NCBI GenBank assembly: GCA_965242855.1
Contig: OZ251509.1
Coordinates: forward strand, 248,001 to 312,000
DNA: 64,000 nucleotides
Origin: WTGU01 sp965242855
GTDB taxonomy: Bacteria > Pseudomonadota > Alphaproteobacteria > UBA828
Direction of reading: 5' to 3'
The position numbers and the translations under genes were made by a program. Within the stretch, counting starts at the first letter, position 1, and the number at the start of each line of letters is the position of its first letter. Below the pieces are notes generated by a model that saw only the letters and a program-made list of their open reading frames with translations, was not told the origin of the DNA and searched no databases. Of this stretch, positions 17,750-26,408 are shown piece by piece.

Positions 17750-18993
17750 CGCACCCCGACCTTGACCCCCGGTCCGATCTCGGGAAAGCGGGTCGCCGCG
17801 ATGCGTTCACCGTCGGCGATCTCGCCGACCACCACCACGTCGTTGCCGACGCGGGCGAGAAGCGCCACGAGCCGGGGTTCGAGGCGTCCGTCGACCACGG
17901 CGTAGACGGTGTCCTCGCCGACGAGCGCGGCTTCCGGCAGACGCGCGGCTTGCCGGTACACCCTGTCCGGGATGCGGACCTCGACGAAGGCGCCCGGCCG
18001 GAGCGGGGTGTCCGGCCCGGCGTCCGCGATGGGCGCATGGACGGTGACGCCGCCGCTCGCGGGATCGACCTCGCCCTGGACCCGCCCGATCGCGGCCCGG
18101 TAGGAGAAGGCGCGGTCGCCCGCGCGCCAGACGACGCGGGCGGGGCGCCCGACGAGCCCGCGCGGCGCCGAGACCAAGCGGCCGTATTCCGCGTCGCTCA
18201 GATGGATGCGCGCCTCCGGGCGCTCGAGGTCGAGCAGCCGGGCCACGCGGTCGTTCACCCCGAGGCGCTTGCCGAGGGCGGCGGAGACTTCCGTCAGGTA
18301 GCCGTCGAAGGGCGCGGCGAGGCGGGTGTTCTCGAGGGCGCGCCGGGCGCGGTCGAGAGCCACGACGCCGCGCGCGAGCGCCGCCTGCCGCCGGGCCACG
18401 CGCGCCCGCAGCGCGACCGTCCGGCGCTCGGCCAGCACCGCCGCGCGCGCGCGCTCGCCGCGTCGCATCGCGGCGGCGTCCAGATCCTTTTCCGAGCCGA
18501 TGCCGCGGGCCACCAGATCCGCGCGGCGGGCCATCTCGCGCTCGGCGATCTCGAGCAGGGCGCGTTCCTCGGCGAGGGCCGCCTCCTCGGCGGCGAGGTC
18601 GGCCTCGGCTTCGGCGAGAGCCGCCTTCGCTTCCGCGAGGCCCGCCTTGGCCTCCTCGACCGCCGCCTCGTACTCGAACGGGTCGATCCCGACCAGGAGG
18701 TCCCCTTCGCGCACGATGCCGCCATCGGAGAAATTCGGGCCCGTCTCGACCACCCGCCCCGCCACCAGCGCGCGCAATTCGACGTCGCGCCGCGCGACGA
18801 TCTCACCGAAGGCGACGATTTCCGGCTGGATGTCGGTGATCTCGACGGTGGCGGCCGCGATCGGCCATTCCCGCTCGCGCGGCTCGGCCCGTTCGATCCG
18901 GGGCTTGGTCGCCTGGAGGTAACCGGCCACCAGCACCGCGCCGGCCAGGACCAGCAGGGGCAGCGCGATCTTCAGGATCCTGCGGCGGGACAC
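17746..18993 (-). CDS. RND periplasmic adaptor (HlyD/AcrA-like membrane fusion protein)
   Basis: The protein has 415 residues: an N-terminal signal anchor (ILKIALPLLVLAGAVLVAGYL), then a beta/lipoyl half (VAFGEIVARRDVELRALVAG). A long Ala/Glu-rich coiled-coil hairpin follows (about residues 115-215), then the second lipoyl half (LAAPFDGYLTEVSAALG) and a beta-barrel/membrane-proximal region. It is first in a two-gene operon with the RND pump. The long hairpin predicts docking to a TolC-type channel. The upstream interval is shared with the divergent deacetylase gene. Confidence 0.9.
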   Translation of the reverse strand: MSRRRILKIALPLLVLAGAVLVAGYLQATKPRIERAEPREREWPIAAATVEITDIQPEIVAFGEIVARRDVELRALVAGRVVETGPNFSDGGIVREGDLLVGIDPFEYEAAVEEAKAGLAEAKAALAEAEADLAAEEAALAEERALLEIAEREMARRADLVARGIGSEKDLDAAAMRRGERARAAVLAERRTVALRARVARRQAALARGVVALDRARRALENTRLAAPFDGYLTEVSAALGKRLGVNDRVARLLDLERPEARIHLSDAEYGRLVSAPRGLVGRPARVVWRAGDRAFSYRAAIGRVQGEVDPASGGVTVHAPIADAGPDTPLRPGAFVEVRIPDRVYRQAARLPEAALVGEDTVYAVVDGRLEPRLVALLARVGNDVVVVGEIADGERIAATRFPEIGPGVKVGVR

Positions 18994-19108
18994 GGGCAGT
19001 CTCTCCCTCCGCCCGCAATATGGCTGCCCGCGGGGATCGTTTCAACGCGCGCGACGCTTGCGCCGATGCGCCTGCGCGGCGACAATCGCGGCCCCACCGA
19101 CCAGCGCG

Positions 19109-20287
19109 ATGAAGCGGATGCCCGGCGCACGCTACAGCCCCGTCGAGATGATCGCGCGGCTCGTCTCCTTCGACACGACGAGCCGCGAATCGAATCTGGC
19201 GCTTATCCATTTCGTGCGCGACTATCTGGCCGCGCACGGCGTCGACTCGACGCTGATCCACGACGAGAGCGGCGACAAGGCCAATCTCTACGCGACGATA
19301 GGCCCGGCCGGCGTGCCCGGCATCGCGCTCTCGGGCCATACCGACGTGGTGCCGGTGGACGGCCAACCCTGGGACACCGATCCGTTCCGCCTCGTGGAGA
19401 AGGACGGCCGCCTCTACGGCCGCGGCACGGCGGACATGAAGAGCTTCAGCGCGGTGGCGCTCGCCCTCGTCCCCGACTTCGTCGCGCGGCCGCTCGAAAC
19501 GCCGATCCATTTCGCGCTTTCCTTCGATGAGGAGGTCGGCTGTCTCGGCGCGCCGCTGATGATCGAGAAGCTCGGCAGGGAGCTCGGCGTCAAGCCGCAT
19601 ATCGCGATCGTCGGCGAACCCACGAACATGGCCGTCGCCAACGCCCACAAGGGGGTTTACGCCTACACCACCAGGGTGCGCGGCCTGGAGGCCCATTCGA
19701 GCGCCACCCATCGCGGCGTCAACGCCGTCCAGCACGCCGCGACGCTGATCCATTTCCTGACCGGGCTGGCGGACGAGATGGCGGCGCGCGCCGAGCCCGG
19801 GAGCGGGTTCGATCCGCCATACACGACGGTCCACGTCGGCACGATCCAGGGCGGCACGGCGCACAACATCGTGCCGCTCGACTGCGCCTTCACCTGGGAA
19901 TATCGCCTCATGCCGGGAGCGGACGCGGACGAGATCCGCGCCCGTTTCGAGCGTTTCGCGACGGAGGAGGTCCTCCCGGTCATGCGGGCGGTCGATCCCG
20001 GCACCGAGATTGAGACGGAGCGGCGCGCCGTCGTCCCCGGCCTCGTGCCCGAGGAAGGGTCGCCGGCGGAGGCGATCGTCATGGCGCTGGCGCGGACCAA
20101 CCGCACCGAGGTCGTCGCCTACGGCACCGAGGCGGGACAGTTCCAGGAAGCCGGCATCCCGACCGTGGTCTGCGGCCCCGGCAGCATCCTCCAGGCACAC
20201 AAGCCGAATGAGTATATCGAGCTGAGCCAGGTTCGCGCCTGCGAAAGCTTCATGCGCCGCCTGCTCGACGAGATCTGCGCGGCGTAG
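19109..20287 (+). CDS. argE: M20-family acetylornithine deacetylase (ArgE-like)
   Basis: The protein has about 392 residues. Metal and catalytic motifs of the M20 ArgE/DapE group are visible: LSGHTDVVPVDGQPWDTDPF (His and Asp), YGRGTADMKSF (bridging Asp), FDEEVGCLG (catalytic Glu pair), GEPTNM, and the late QAHKPNEYIELS His. It deacetylates N-acetylornithine or a related N-acyl amino acid in the cytosol using two divalent metals. ATG 19109 or 19118 are both possible; there is no strong ribosome binding site. It stands alone, away from other arginine genes, so a catabolic N-acyl amino acid role is also possible. Confidence 0.85.
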   Translation: MKRMPGARYSPVEMIARLVSFDTTSRESNLALIHFVRDYLAAHGVDSTLIHDESGDKANLYATIGPAGVPGIALSGHTDVVPVDGQPWDTDPFRLVEKDGRLYGRGTADMKSFSAVALALVPDFVARPLETPIHFALSFDEEVGCLGAPLMIEKLGRELGVKPHIAIVGEPTNMAVANAHKGVYAYTTRVRGLEAHSSATHRGVNAVQHAATLIHFLTGLADEMAARAEPGSGFDPPYTTVHVGTIQGGTAHNIVPLDCAFTWEYRLMPGADADEIRARFERFATEEVLPVMRAVDPGTEIETERRAVVPGLVPEEGSPAEAIVMALARTNRTEVVAYGTEAGQFQEAGIPTVVCGPGSILQAHKPNEYIELSQVRACESFMRRLLDEICAA

Positions 20288-20374
20288 GAAGCCGCCGCAC
20301 GAGCGGCCGGCGGCGCCAAGGCATATCGGCCGATGAGCCGGTGGGCGCGCATGTCGGTTATCGGTTGTCCGCCC

Positions 20375-20403
20375 TTGCTTCGAGCCGCCGCATGATTTAT
20401 CTT
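20375..20403 (+). promoter_or_regulatory. Promoter of the VapBC operon
   Basis: TTGCTT (20375-20380), a 17-bp spacer and TATCTT (20398-20403) lie 26 bp upstream of the antitoxin ATG, in a locally AT-rich patch. AGGAGGA (20417-20423) then gives a very strong ribosome binding site 6 nt before the ATG. Autorepression by the VapBC complex is expected from the family; no clear palindrome was verified. Confidence 0.5.
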
Positions 20404-20429
20404 ACTTCTTCTTTACAGGAGGAGTCGTG

Positions 20430-20705
20430 ATGTCGATGCCCGAACGGCTCACCACCACCGTGTCGACGAAGGGGCAGGTCGTCCTGCCCAAGACGATTCG
20501 CAGGACGCTGCGTTGGGCGGCGGGAACGCGGCTCGTCGTCGAAAACGCGCCCGGCGGCGTGTTGCTGAAACCCGCGCCGGTTTTCGCCGAGACCCGGCCC
20601 GAGGAGGTGTTCGGACGCCTCGCCTGCGGCGATGCGCCCAAATCCCTGGCCGAGATGGAGGCCGGCGTTCTGGCCGAAGCGAAACGGCGCTATGCGGGCG
20701 GTTGA
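20430..20705 (+). CDS. vapB: AbrB/MazE-type antitoxin (VapB)
   Basis: The protein has 91 residues. The N-terminal half is a swapped-hairpin DNA-binding fold, shown by TTTVSTKGQVVLPKTIRRTL; the C-terminal tail (SLAEMEAGVLAEAKRRYAGG) should be the helix that wraps and inhibits the toxin. ATG 20430 is preceded by a near-perfect Shine-Dalgarno. It overlaps the toxin start by 14 nt, the usual arrangement that keeps toxin synthesis below antitoxin. Confidence 0.9.
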   Translation: MSMPERLTTTVSTKGQVVLPKTIRRTLRWAAGTRLVVENAPGGVLLKPAPVFAETRPEEVFGRLACGDAPKSLAEMEAGVLAEAKRRYAGG

Positions 20706-21078
20706 TACCAATGTCGTCGTCCGATACCTCACCGGCGACGACCCAGGACAGGCCACCAGGGCGAAGGCCGCGATCGACGCGGGGGACGTCTTCGTAAGCA
20801 CGACGGTTCTTCTGGAAAGCGCGTGGGTGCTGCGCAGCGTCTACGGCTTTGCCGAGGAGGAGGTGGCGGCGGCCTTGCGCGCCTTCGCCGGCCTGCCGGG
20901 TGTCTCGGTGGAGAGTCCCGACCTGACCGCCGAAGCCTTCGATCGCGTAGAGAAAGGCATGGATTTCGCCGATGCGCTGCATCTCGGTGCCGCCGCGCGA
21001 TGCGAGGTCCTGCTGACCTTCGACCGCCGGTTCGTCGAACTGGCCGGGGACGCCCTCGTGAGAGTGGCGGAACCTTGA
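20692..21078 (+). CDS. vapC: PIN-domain ribonuclease toxin (VapC)
   Basis: The protein has 128 residues with the complete PIN acidic set: Asp5 (AVDTNVVVRYL), Glu42 (LLESAWVL), Asp94 (DFADALHLG) and Asp111 (LLTFDRRF). It should be a Mg-dependent endoribonuclease, inhibited by the AbrB-type antitoxin encoded just upstream. An ATG at 20692 fits the PIN N-terminus; further upstream codons in this frame are antitoxin shadow. All key residues are present, so it is probably active. Confidence 0.92.
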   Translation: MRAVDTNVVVRYLTGDDPGQATRAKAAIDAGDVFVSTTVLLESAWVLRSVYGFAEEEVAAALRAFAGLPGVSVESPDLTAEAFDRVEKGMDFADALHLGAAARCEVLLTFDRRFVELAGDALVRVAEP

Positions 21079-21210
21079 GAACCGCCCGTGCCGCGACACC
21101 GCATGAGCGCCCTCGCCACGCATGACGCGCGAAAAGAAGAGGCAACGGGCCCGGAGACCTGCGCCCGCATACATTCTGCACGATGGCTCCGCCCTTCGTG
21201 CTGGAATGGG

Positions 21211-21262
21211 TTGACAAGCGAAAGCAGGAACGGACAAGCTCCTCCCGTTCGCATATGTGGGG
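21211..21262 (+). promoter_or_regulatory. Candidate promoter/operator of the sugar-type ABC operon
   Basis: A perfect -35 hexamer TTGACA (21211-21216) has only a weak -10 at the right distance. A GTTCGCATATGTGGGG site (21247-21262) follows, in the position of an operator just downstream. The CATATGTGG core recurs at 27450-27458, beyond the far end of the operon. CATATG-centred sites resemble IclR-family operators, but the symmetry is imperfect. The remaining 21079-21485 interval shows only the small ORF described separately. Confidence 0.3.
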
Positions 21263-21273
21263 GAGGCAGAGCT

Positions 21274-21489
21274 ATGACTCCGCTGCGCGCACCCGTCGAC
21301 GACGACATCGCGCCGGTCCGCGCAAGCGCCCGAAAGGGAAAGGGGCGCGGCGGAAACCCGACGGCATGTCCGCCGGGAGGAATCCTTTCAACGACTTCCC
21401 GTCGACCACCGCCACAAGCGGCGGCACGGCGGCAAACACCGAAAAACAAGAAAGAGCCCAAGCTCCGAACCGAGGGAGACGGATCATGA
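21274..21489 (+). CDS. Small upstream ORF coupled to the ABC substrate-binding protein
   Basis: This 71-codon frame starts at an ATG preceded by GGGGGAGG and ends in a TGA that overlaps the binding-protein ATG at 21486 (ATGA). The product is basic and Pro/Gly-rich, with no recognisable fold. The good ribosome binding site and coupled stop suggest a translated leader; the composition suggests it may not make a stable protein. Confidence 0.3.
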   Translation: MTPLRAPVDDDIAPVRASARKGKGRGGNPTACPPGGILSTTSRRPPPQAAARRQTPKNKKEPKLRTEGDGS

Positions 21490-22607
21490 AACGAGCGAGA
21501 ATCGCTGTCCTGGCGATATGTGCGCTGGCGCTGGCGATGGCCGGCGTCTTCACCCCGACGCCAGTCGAGGCGAAGAAGGACAAATACAAGGTGTTCGTCA
21601 GTGTCGGCTTCGAAGGCAACACCTGGATGGACGCGGCCCAGAATCTCATTCGCGCCATGGCGAAGACGAAGACGCTGAAGGATCGGGTCGAGATCAACAT
21701 GCAGTCGGCGCGCGCCGATATCCAGACCCAGATCCAGCAAGTCAACGCCATGCTGCAAGGCGGAGCCGACATCATCATCCTTTGGCCGAACTCGCGCACC
21801 GCGCTCAACCGCTCGATACGCCAAGCCTGTGGGAACGGCGTCATCGTCATGACTTTCGACGCGTCAGTGACCGAGCCGTGCGCCTACCATATCGGACTCG
21901 ACCAGACCTGGGCCGGCGCCGGGCCGGCGGAATATCTGGTCGAGGCGCTCGGCGGCAAGGGCAACATCATCGTCATGGGCGGCATCGCCGGTCACTACAT
22001 CGATCACGCCCGGACCGATGGCGCCAAGGAGGTGTTCGCCCAATATTCGGACATCAACATCCTCGTCGAAGCCTATAGCAACTGGAACAACGCCCACGCC
22101 CGGCAGGAATTGACCAAGATCGTCGCCACTCATGGCTGGGACAAGATCGGCGGACTGTGGACGCAGGTGGGCTGCTACATGTTCTCACAGATCCAGGTCG
22201 AGGCCGGCCGCGCCGACAAGCTCAAGCCTTGTGCAGGCAACGGCACCAACGGCCATCGCCTGGCCATCGCGGAGCCAGGGTCGGTTCCAGGCGCGCTCGG
22301 CATGAAGAGCAGCTCCATGGGCTCGCCCAACTGGCTCGGTGCCTACGCACTGAAGCTCGCTGTAGCCTACGCGGACGGCGGCCCCGAGCCGCCCCGCTTC
22401 ACCCAAGTGCCCATGCCTCTCGTCGAACCCGGCGAGGTGGCAGTCTGCACGAAAGGCACGCGCGAGGAGCTGCTTGCACGCAACTGCAACGCCTACCACC
22501 CGGATCTCGGAGTGCCGCCCAACTACTTCGTCGACGTCTGGCACCCATGGGTGAGCGAACTCGACTTGTTCTCGGCGCTCGAAGGCGAGGTGCCGGCCGG
22601 TCAGTAG
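21486..22607 (+). CDS. Sugar-type ABC transporter periplasmic substrate-binding protein
   Basis: The protein has 373 residues. It has a Sec signal peptide (MKRARIAVLAICALALAMAG, cut near VEAKK), then a ribose/galactose-binding (Peripla_BP_4) fold. Markers are the N-lobe strand YKVFVSVGFEGNTWM, the DIIILWPNS loop, VIVMTFDASV and the hinge segment GKGNIIVMGGIAGHYIDH. The mature protein contains several Cys, unusual for this family and perhaps forming disulfides. It heads an operon with an RbsA-like ATPase, a double permease and a deacetylase-like enzyme. The ligand is not predictable; carbohydrate or polyol import is likely from the transporter class. Confidence 0.88.
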   Translation: MKRARIAVLAICALALAMAGVFTPTPVEAKKDKYKVFVSVGFEGNTWMDAAQNLIRAMAKTKTLKDRVEINMQSARADIQTQIQQVNAMLQGGADIIILWPNSRTALNRSIRQACGNGVIVMTFDASVTEPCAYHIGLDQTWAGAGPAEYLVEALGGKGNIIVMGGIAGHYIDHARTDGAKEVFAQYSDINILVEAYSNWNNAHARQELTKIVATHGWDKIGGLWTQVGCYMFSQIQVEAGRADKLKPCAGNGTNGHRLAIAEPGSVPGALGMKSSSMGSPNWLGAYALKLAVAYADGGPEPPRFTQVPMPLVEPGEVAVCTKGTREELLARNCNAYHPDLGVPPNYFVDVWHPWVSELDLFSALEGEVPAGQ

Positions 22608-22713
22608 ACGTTCCGAGCCACGGGCCGTCGCCTCGACCGCCCGGCAAGACCGCGCCATGCGGAGCCTGCTACCGCGGGCTCTGCATGCGCACTCTCTGCC
22701 GCCCTGACGCGCC

Positions 22714-24249
22714 GTGACGGGGAGTGCGCGTCAGGTGGCCGCGGTCGCGGTCGCCGGCTTGGGCAAACGTTTCGGCGCCACTGTCGCCCTTGCGGATGTC
22801 TCGCTCGCCATCCGGCCCGGCGCCGTCCATGCGTTGCTCGGCGAGAACGGCGCCGGCAAGTCCACCCTGGTGAAAATTCTGGGCGGTCTCGTGCGGGCGG
22901 ACGTCGGCGACATCCTGTTGTTCGGCACGCCTGCGCGGATCGGCACCCCGCGCGCCGCGCACCGATGCGGCATCCAGACCGCGTATCAGGAAATCTCGCT
23001 GATCGGGGACCTCACGGTCACCCAGAACATGCTGTTGCCTTACGAACCGGTGCGCTTCCTGGGCCAAGTGCGCCGACGGCGCTCGGAAGAGCGCGTGCGA
23101 GAGGCGTTCCGGCGTCTCCGCCTGGACGACGTCGATCCGCGCGCCGAGACAGCAGCGCTCGACCTGTCCACGCGGCAGAAGATCGAAATCGCCCGCGCGG
23201 TTTTCCGGGAGCCGAAGATCTTGCTGCTGGACGAGCCGACTTCGGCACTCTCCGGCAAGGACGTCGAATGGTTGCGCAACCTGATCGACGGCCTCAAGGG
23301 GCGCGGCGTCACAACGGTCTTCATCTCCCACCGGATGCAGGAAGTCCGACGCTTCTGCGACCGCCTGACTGTGCTGCGCAACGGCAGGAACGTGGGCAAC
23401 TTCGCGGTCGCCGAGATCACCGAGGAGGAGATCATAGCGCTGGTGATCGGCCGCTCGCTGGCAGCGACCTTCCCGGAGAAGCCGCCGCGCCCGGCGGCGG
23501 AGCGGACGCCCGCGGTCCTTTCAGCGGAGCGGCTGGCTGCAGACGAGAGGCTGAAGGACGTGTCGTTTGATCTCCGGCCCGGCGACGTGCTGGGCATCGC
23601 CGGCCTCGATGGGATGGGCCAACGCGAGCTGTTTCTCGCGCTGTTCGGGGTGGTCGCACCCGCGGCCGGCGCCATTCGCGTCGGTGGTGAGCCCGTCGCG
23701 TTCCGGTCGCCGCGCGATGCCCTGCGCACGGACATCGGAATCGGCCTCGTGCCCGAGGAACGCAAGACCGAAGCCCTGGCGCTGCAAATGACTGGGCGCG
23801 AGAACATCTCGCTGCCGGTCATCGACCGATTCAAACGCTTCGGCGTCATCGACACCGCCAGGGAATCGGAGGCCGTCGCCCGCGTCCTGGACATGGTGCG
23901 TGTCGACCGGCGCGCGCTCTATGCAGCCTGCCGGGTCTTCAGCGGCGGCAATCAGCAGAAGCTCGCCATTGCCAAGTGGCTGCTCACGGAAAACCGCATC
24001 CTGCTCATGTACGACCCGACGCGCGGCGTCGATGTCGGCACCAAGGCCGAGATCTACGCGATGATCCGCGCGTATGCGCAGGCCGGCGGCGCGGTGTTGT
24101 TCTATTCCACCGACGTGCCGGAACTGGTCAATCTCTGCGACGAGGTCAAGGTCCTCTACCGCGGCCGTGAAGCCGCTGCGCTGAGCGGCGCCGCGCTCTC
24201 GGAGGCCGCCGTCATGCGAGCGGTACTCGGCGAAGGCATGAAGCGGTGA
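22714..24249 (+). CDS. Sugar ABC transporter ATP-binding protein (RbsA/MglA-type, two NBDs)
   Basis: The protein has 511 residues and starts at GTG 22714. The first nucleotide-binding domain has Walker A GENGAGKST, signature LSTRQKIEIARA and Walker B ILLLDEPTSAL. The second has the degenerate P-loop GLDGMGQRE normal for this class, signature FSGGNQQKLAIAKW and LLMYDPTRGVDVG. It energises import of the ligand delivered by the upstream binding protein. Its stop overlaps the permease GTG by 3 nt. Confidence 0.92.
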   Translation: MTGSARQVAAVAVAGLGKRFGATVALADVSLAIRPGAVHALLGENGAGKSTLVKILGGLVRADVGDILLFGTPARIGTPRAAHRCGIQTAYQEISLIGDLTVTQNMLLPYEPVRFLGQVRRRRSEERVREAFRRLRLDDVDPRAETAALDLSTRQKIEIARAVFREPKILLLDEPTSALSGKDVEWLRNLIDGLKGRGVTTVFISHRMQEVRRFCDRLTVLRNGRNVGNFAVAEITEEEIIALVIGRSLAATFPEKPPRPAAERTPAVLSAERLAADERLKDVSFDLRPGDVLGIAGLDGMGQRELFLALFGVVAPAAGAIRVGGEPVAFRSPRDALRTDIGIGLVPEERKTEALALQMTGRENISLPVIDRFKRFGVIDTARESEAVARVLDMVRVDRRALYAACRVFSGGNQQKLAIAKWLLTENRILLMYDPTRGVDVGTKAEIYAMIRAYAQAGGAVLFYSTDVPELVNLCDEVKVLYRGREAAALSGAALSEAAVMRAVLGEGMKR

Positions 24250-26372
24250 GGGGCAAGGGATTCTCCTTGCCATGGACCCATCCGAGCCGTCTGTCCATCG
24301 ACTGGTCTCGCCGACGCGGCCTCGCGATCTCCGTCGGCGTCTTCGTCGCGATGCTGATCGTCCTACAGTCCATCAAGGGCGAGGGCATCAGCTATTTCGA
24401 CGTGAGCTCCATCACCACCGGCGCCGCGACCCTCGCGCTCGCGGCCGTGGGCGAGACGATCGTCATCCTGGCCGGCGGCTTCGATCTCTCCGCCGGCGCC
24501 GTGATCTCGCTGGTCAACGTCATGATCGTGCGGTTTCTGGGCGGCGCGGCGGCGTTCGCCACGGGGACGCCGGCGCTCTCCGGCACGGAATTCATTGCGG
24601 CGGCGCTAGCGCTCTCGTTCACCGTCGGTGGCCTGATCGGCGCGATCAACGGCTTCCTCATCGCGTTTCTCGGCCTGCAAGCGATCGTCGTGACGTTGGC
24701 GACGATGTTCATCGCCCAGGGCGCGGCGCTGCTGGTGATGGCCCATGCCGGTGGCGAAGCACCGTGGGAATTCAGCATGTTCTTCACGGGCGACGCGGTG
24801 GCGGGAGTCCTTCCCGCGCCCATCGTCGTGCTCGCGCTCGTCGTCGGGCTATGGCTGCTTCTGAAGAACTCGCGCCTGGGAACGGGAATCTACGCCGTCG
24901 GCAGCGACGAAAACGCTGCGCTCGCGAGCGGTGCCGACGTGCGAATGACGAAGTTTTGGACCTACACCATCGCCGGCGTGTGCTATGGCGCGGCGGGTAT
25001 GTTCATGACCGCTCAGATCGGCGCCGGAGACCCGCTGATCGGCGCCAAGTTCCTGCTTAAGATTTTCGCCGCGGTAGTGCTCGGCGGGACGCTGATCGGC
25101 GGCGGGCGCGGCGGCTGCGTCGGCACCGTCTTCGGCGCGCTGACGCTGACCATCATCTTGACGATCTTCCTGCTACTCGGAATGCGCACTTGGTACGTGC
25201 CGCTCGCCGAAGGTGCCATCTTGATCCTCGCGGTGCTCGGCCTCTCGATGAATCGGGAATCACCGGCGATCGAGACGGTCCGCACCTGGGTGCGAACGCT
25301 CGCCGCAAGCGGCCGGATCCCGCGCCCGGCGGGCGCGCGGACCAGCGAGCGACCGGTCGTGCAGCGGGACTTGCTGAGCCAGATGGCCGCCCGAGAAGAT
25401 CCGGGCGAGAGCCGACCGATGGCCGGCTGGTTCACCCGGAACCGCGCCACGCTGCGCTACATCTCTCCGACCTATGCGATGTTCGCCGCCATCGTAGTCG
25501 CGACGGTGATCCTCTACGGCGAGAGCCTGTCGGCGCTCGACTACCTCAACGCCCTCCTGTTGTTCACCGCCTTCCTCGCCATCCTCGGCCTCGGGCAAGG
25601 CGCGGTGATCATTTCCGGTGGACTCGATCTCTCGGTCGCCTGGGCGATCACCTTCCCGGCGATCGTCGTCACCACCTACTGCTTCGGCGAGAACGGGCCG
25701 GCTTACTGGGCGGTGCCGCTGGCGCTCGCCATCGGCCTCCTGATCGGTTTCCTGAACGGTGTCGTCATCGTCCTGTTCAGCCTCTCGCCGATCATCGTCA
25801 CCCTTGCCATGGCGGGGATACTCGAGGGCGTCTCACTCGTCTTCAGCGATGGTGCTCCGATCGGTGGTTCACCGCCAGCCTTGCGCTGGTTTCTGTCCGG
25901 TCGGCTGCTCGGCCTCACACCGGTCGGCTGGTTCCTCGTCGCCTTCGCACTCGCGGCGACAGTTTTTCTCAACCAGACGGCCTTCGGGCGGCGACTCTAC
26001 ACCATCGGCAACAGCATTACCGTCGCCCGCCTCTCGGGGGTCTGGACCGGCTCGATCGTCGTCGGTGCCTACATGTTGAGCGGCTTCTGCTCGGCGCTCG
26101 TCGGCGTGCTGCTCTCCGGCTTCAGCGGACAGGCGTTCTTCGGCATGGGCGATCCCTTCCTGCTGCAATCCATTGCCGTCGTCGTGCTGGGCGGCACGCT
26201 CATCACCGGTGGGCGTGGCCACTTCGTCGGCATCCTCGGTGGCGCCCTGCTGTTCACAGCGCTCGGCTCGATGCTTTCGGGAACGATGCTGCCCGAGGCG
26301 GTGCGCAGTATTATCTACGGGCTCGTTCTCCTCGGGGCCGTCGTCGCGCTCCGAGAGCGCGCGGGCGCATGA
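24246..26372 (+). CDS. Tandem-fused sugar ABC permease (two RbsC-like domains in one chain)
   Basis: The protein has 708 residues, about twice the length of RbsC-type permeases. Both halves carry the family hallmark after the second or third helix: ILAGGFDLSAGAVISL in the N-half and IISGGLDLSVAWAIT in the C-half. Both also have the late VVLGGTLIGGGRG / VVLGGTLITGGRG motif. A hydrophilic linker (about residues 335-395, Arg/Pro-rich) joins them. The fusion would supply the full heterodimeric membrane pore from a single gene. It starts at a GTG overlapping the ATPase stop, so stoichiometry is translationally coupled. Confidence 0.92.
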   Translation: MRGKGFSLPWTHPSRLSIDWSRRRGLAISVGVFVAMLIVLQSIKGEGISYFDVSSITTGAATLALAAVGETIVILAGGFDLSAGAVISLVNVMIVRFLGGAAAFATGTPALSGTEFIAAALALSFTVGGLIGAINGFLIAFLGLQAIVVTLATMFIAQGAALLVMAHAGGEAPWEFSMFFTGDAVAGVLPAPIVVLALVVGLWLLLKNSRLGTGIYAVGSDENAALASGADVRMTKFWTYTIAGVCYGAAGMFMTAQIGAGDPLIGAKFLLKIFAAVVLGGTLIGGGRGGCVGTVFGALTLTIILTIFLLLGMRTWYVPLAEGAILILAVLGLSMNRESPAIETVRTWVRTLAASGRIPRPAGARTSERPVVQRDLLSQMAAREDPGESRPMAGWFTRNRATLRYISPTYAMFAAIVVATVILYGESLSALDYLNALLLFTAFLAILGLGQGAVIISGGLDLSVAWAITFPAIVVTTYCFGENGPAYWAVPLALAIGLLIGFLNGVVIVLFSLSPIIVTLAMAGILEGVSLVFSDGAPIGGSPPALRWFLSGRLLGLTPVGWFLVAFALAATVFLNQTAFGRRLYTIGNSITVARLSGVWTGSIVVGAYMLSGFCSALVGVLLSGFSGQAFFGMGDPFLLQSIAVVVLGGTLITGGRGHFVGILGGALLFTALGSMLSGTMLPEAVRSIIYGLVLLGAVVALRERAGA

Positions 26373-26408
26373 TCCGCCGCGACGCGGCAAAGCGAAGAGA
26401 GGGAGATC

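Noticed and set aside
13388..17905. Roughly 1500-codon plus-strand frame opposite the RND pump
   Set aside because: Low-complexity composition and no motif, while the minus strand encodes a full RND permease and adaptor.
20692..21078. A second toxin or nuclease read from upstream start 20632
   Set aside because: Codons 20632-20691 are the antitoxin gene in another phase; the PIN fold begins at 20692.
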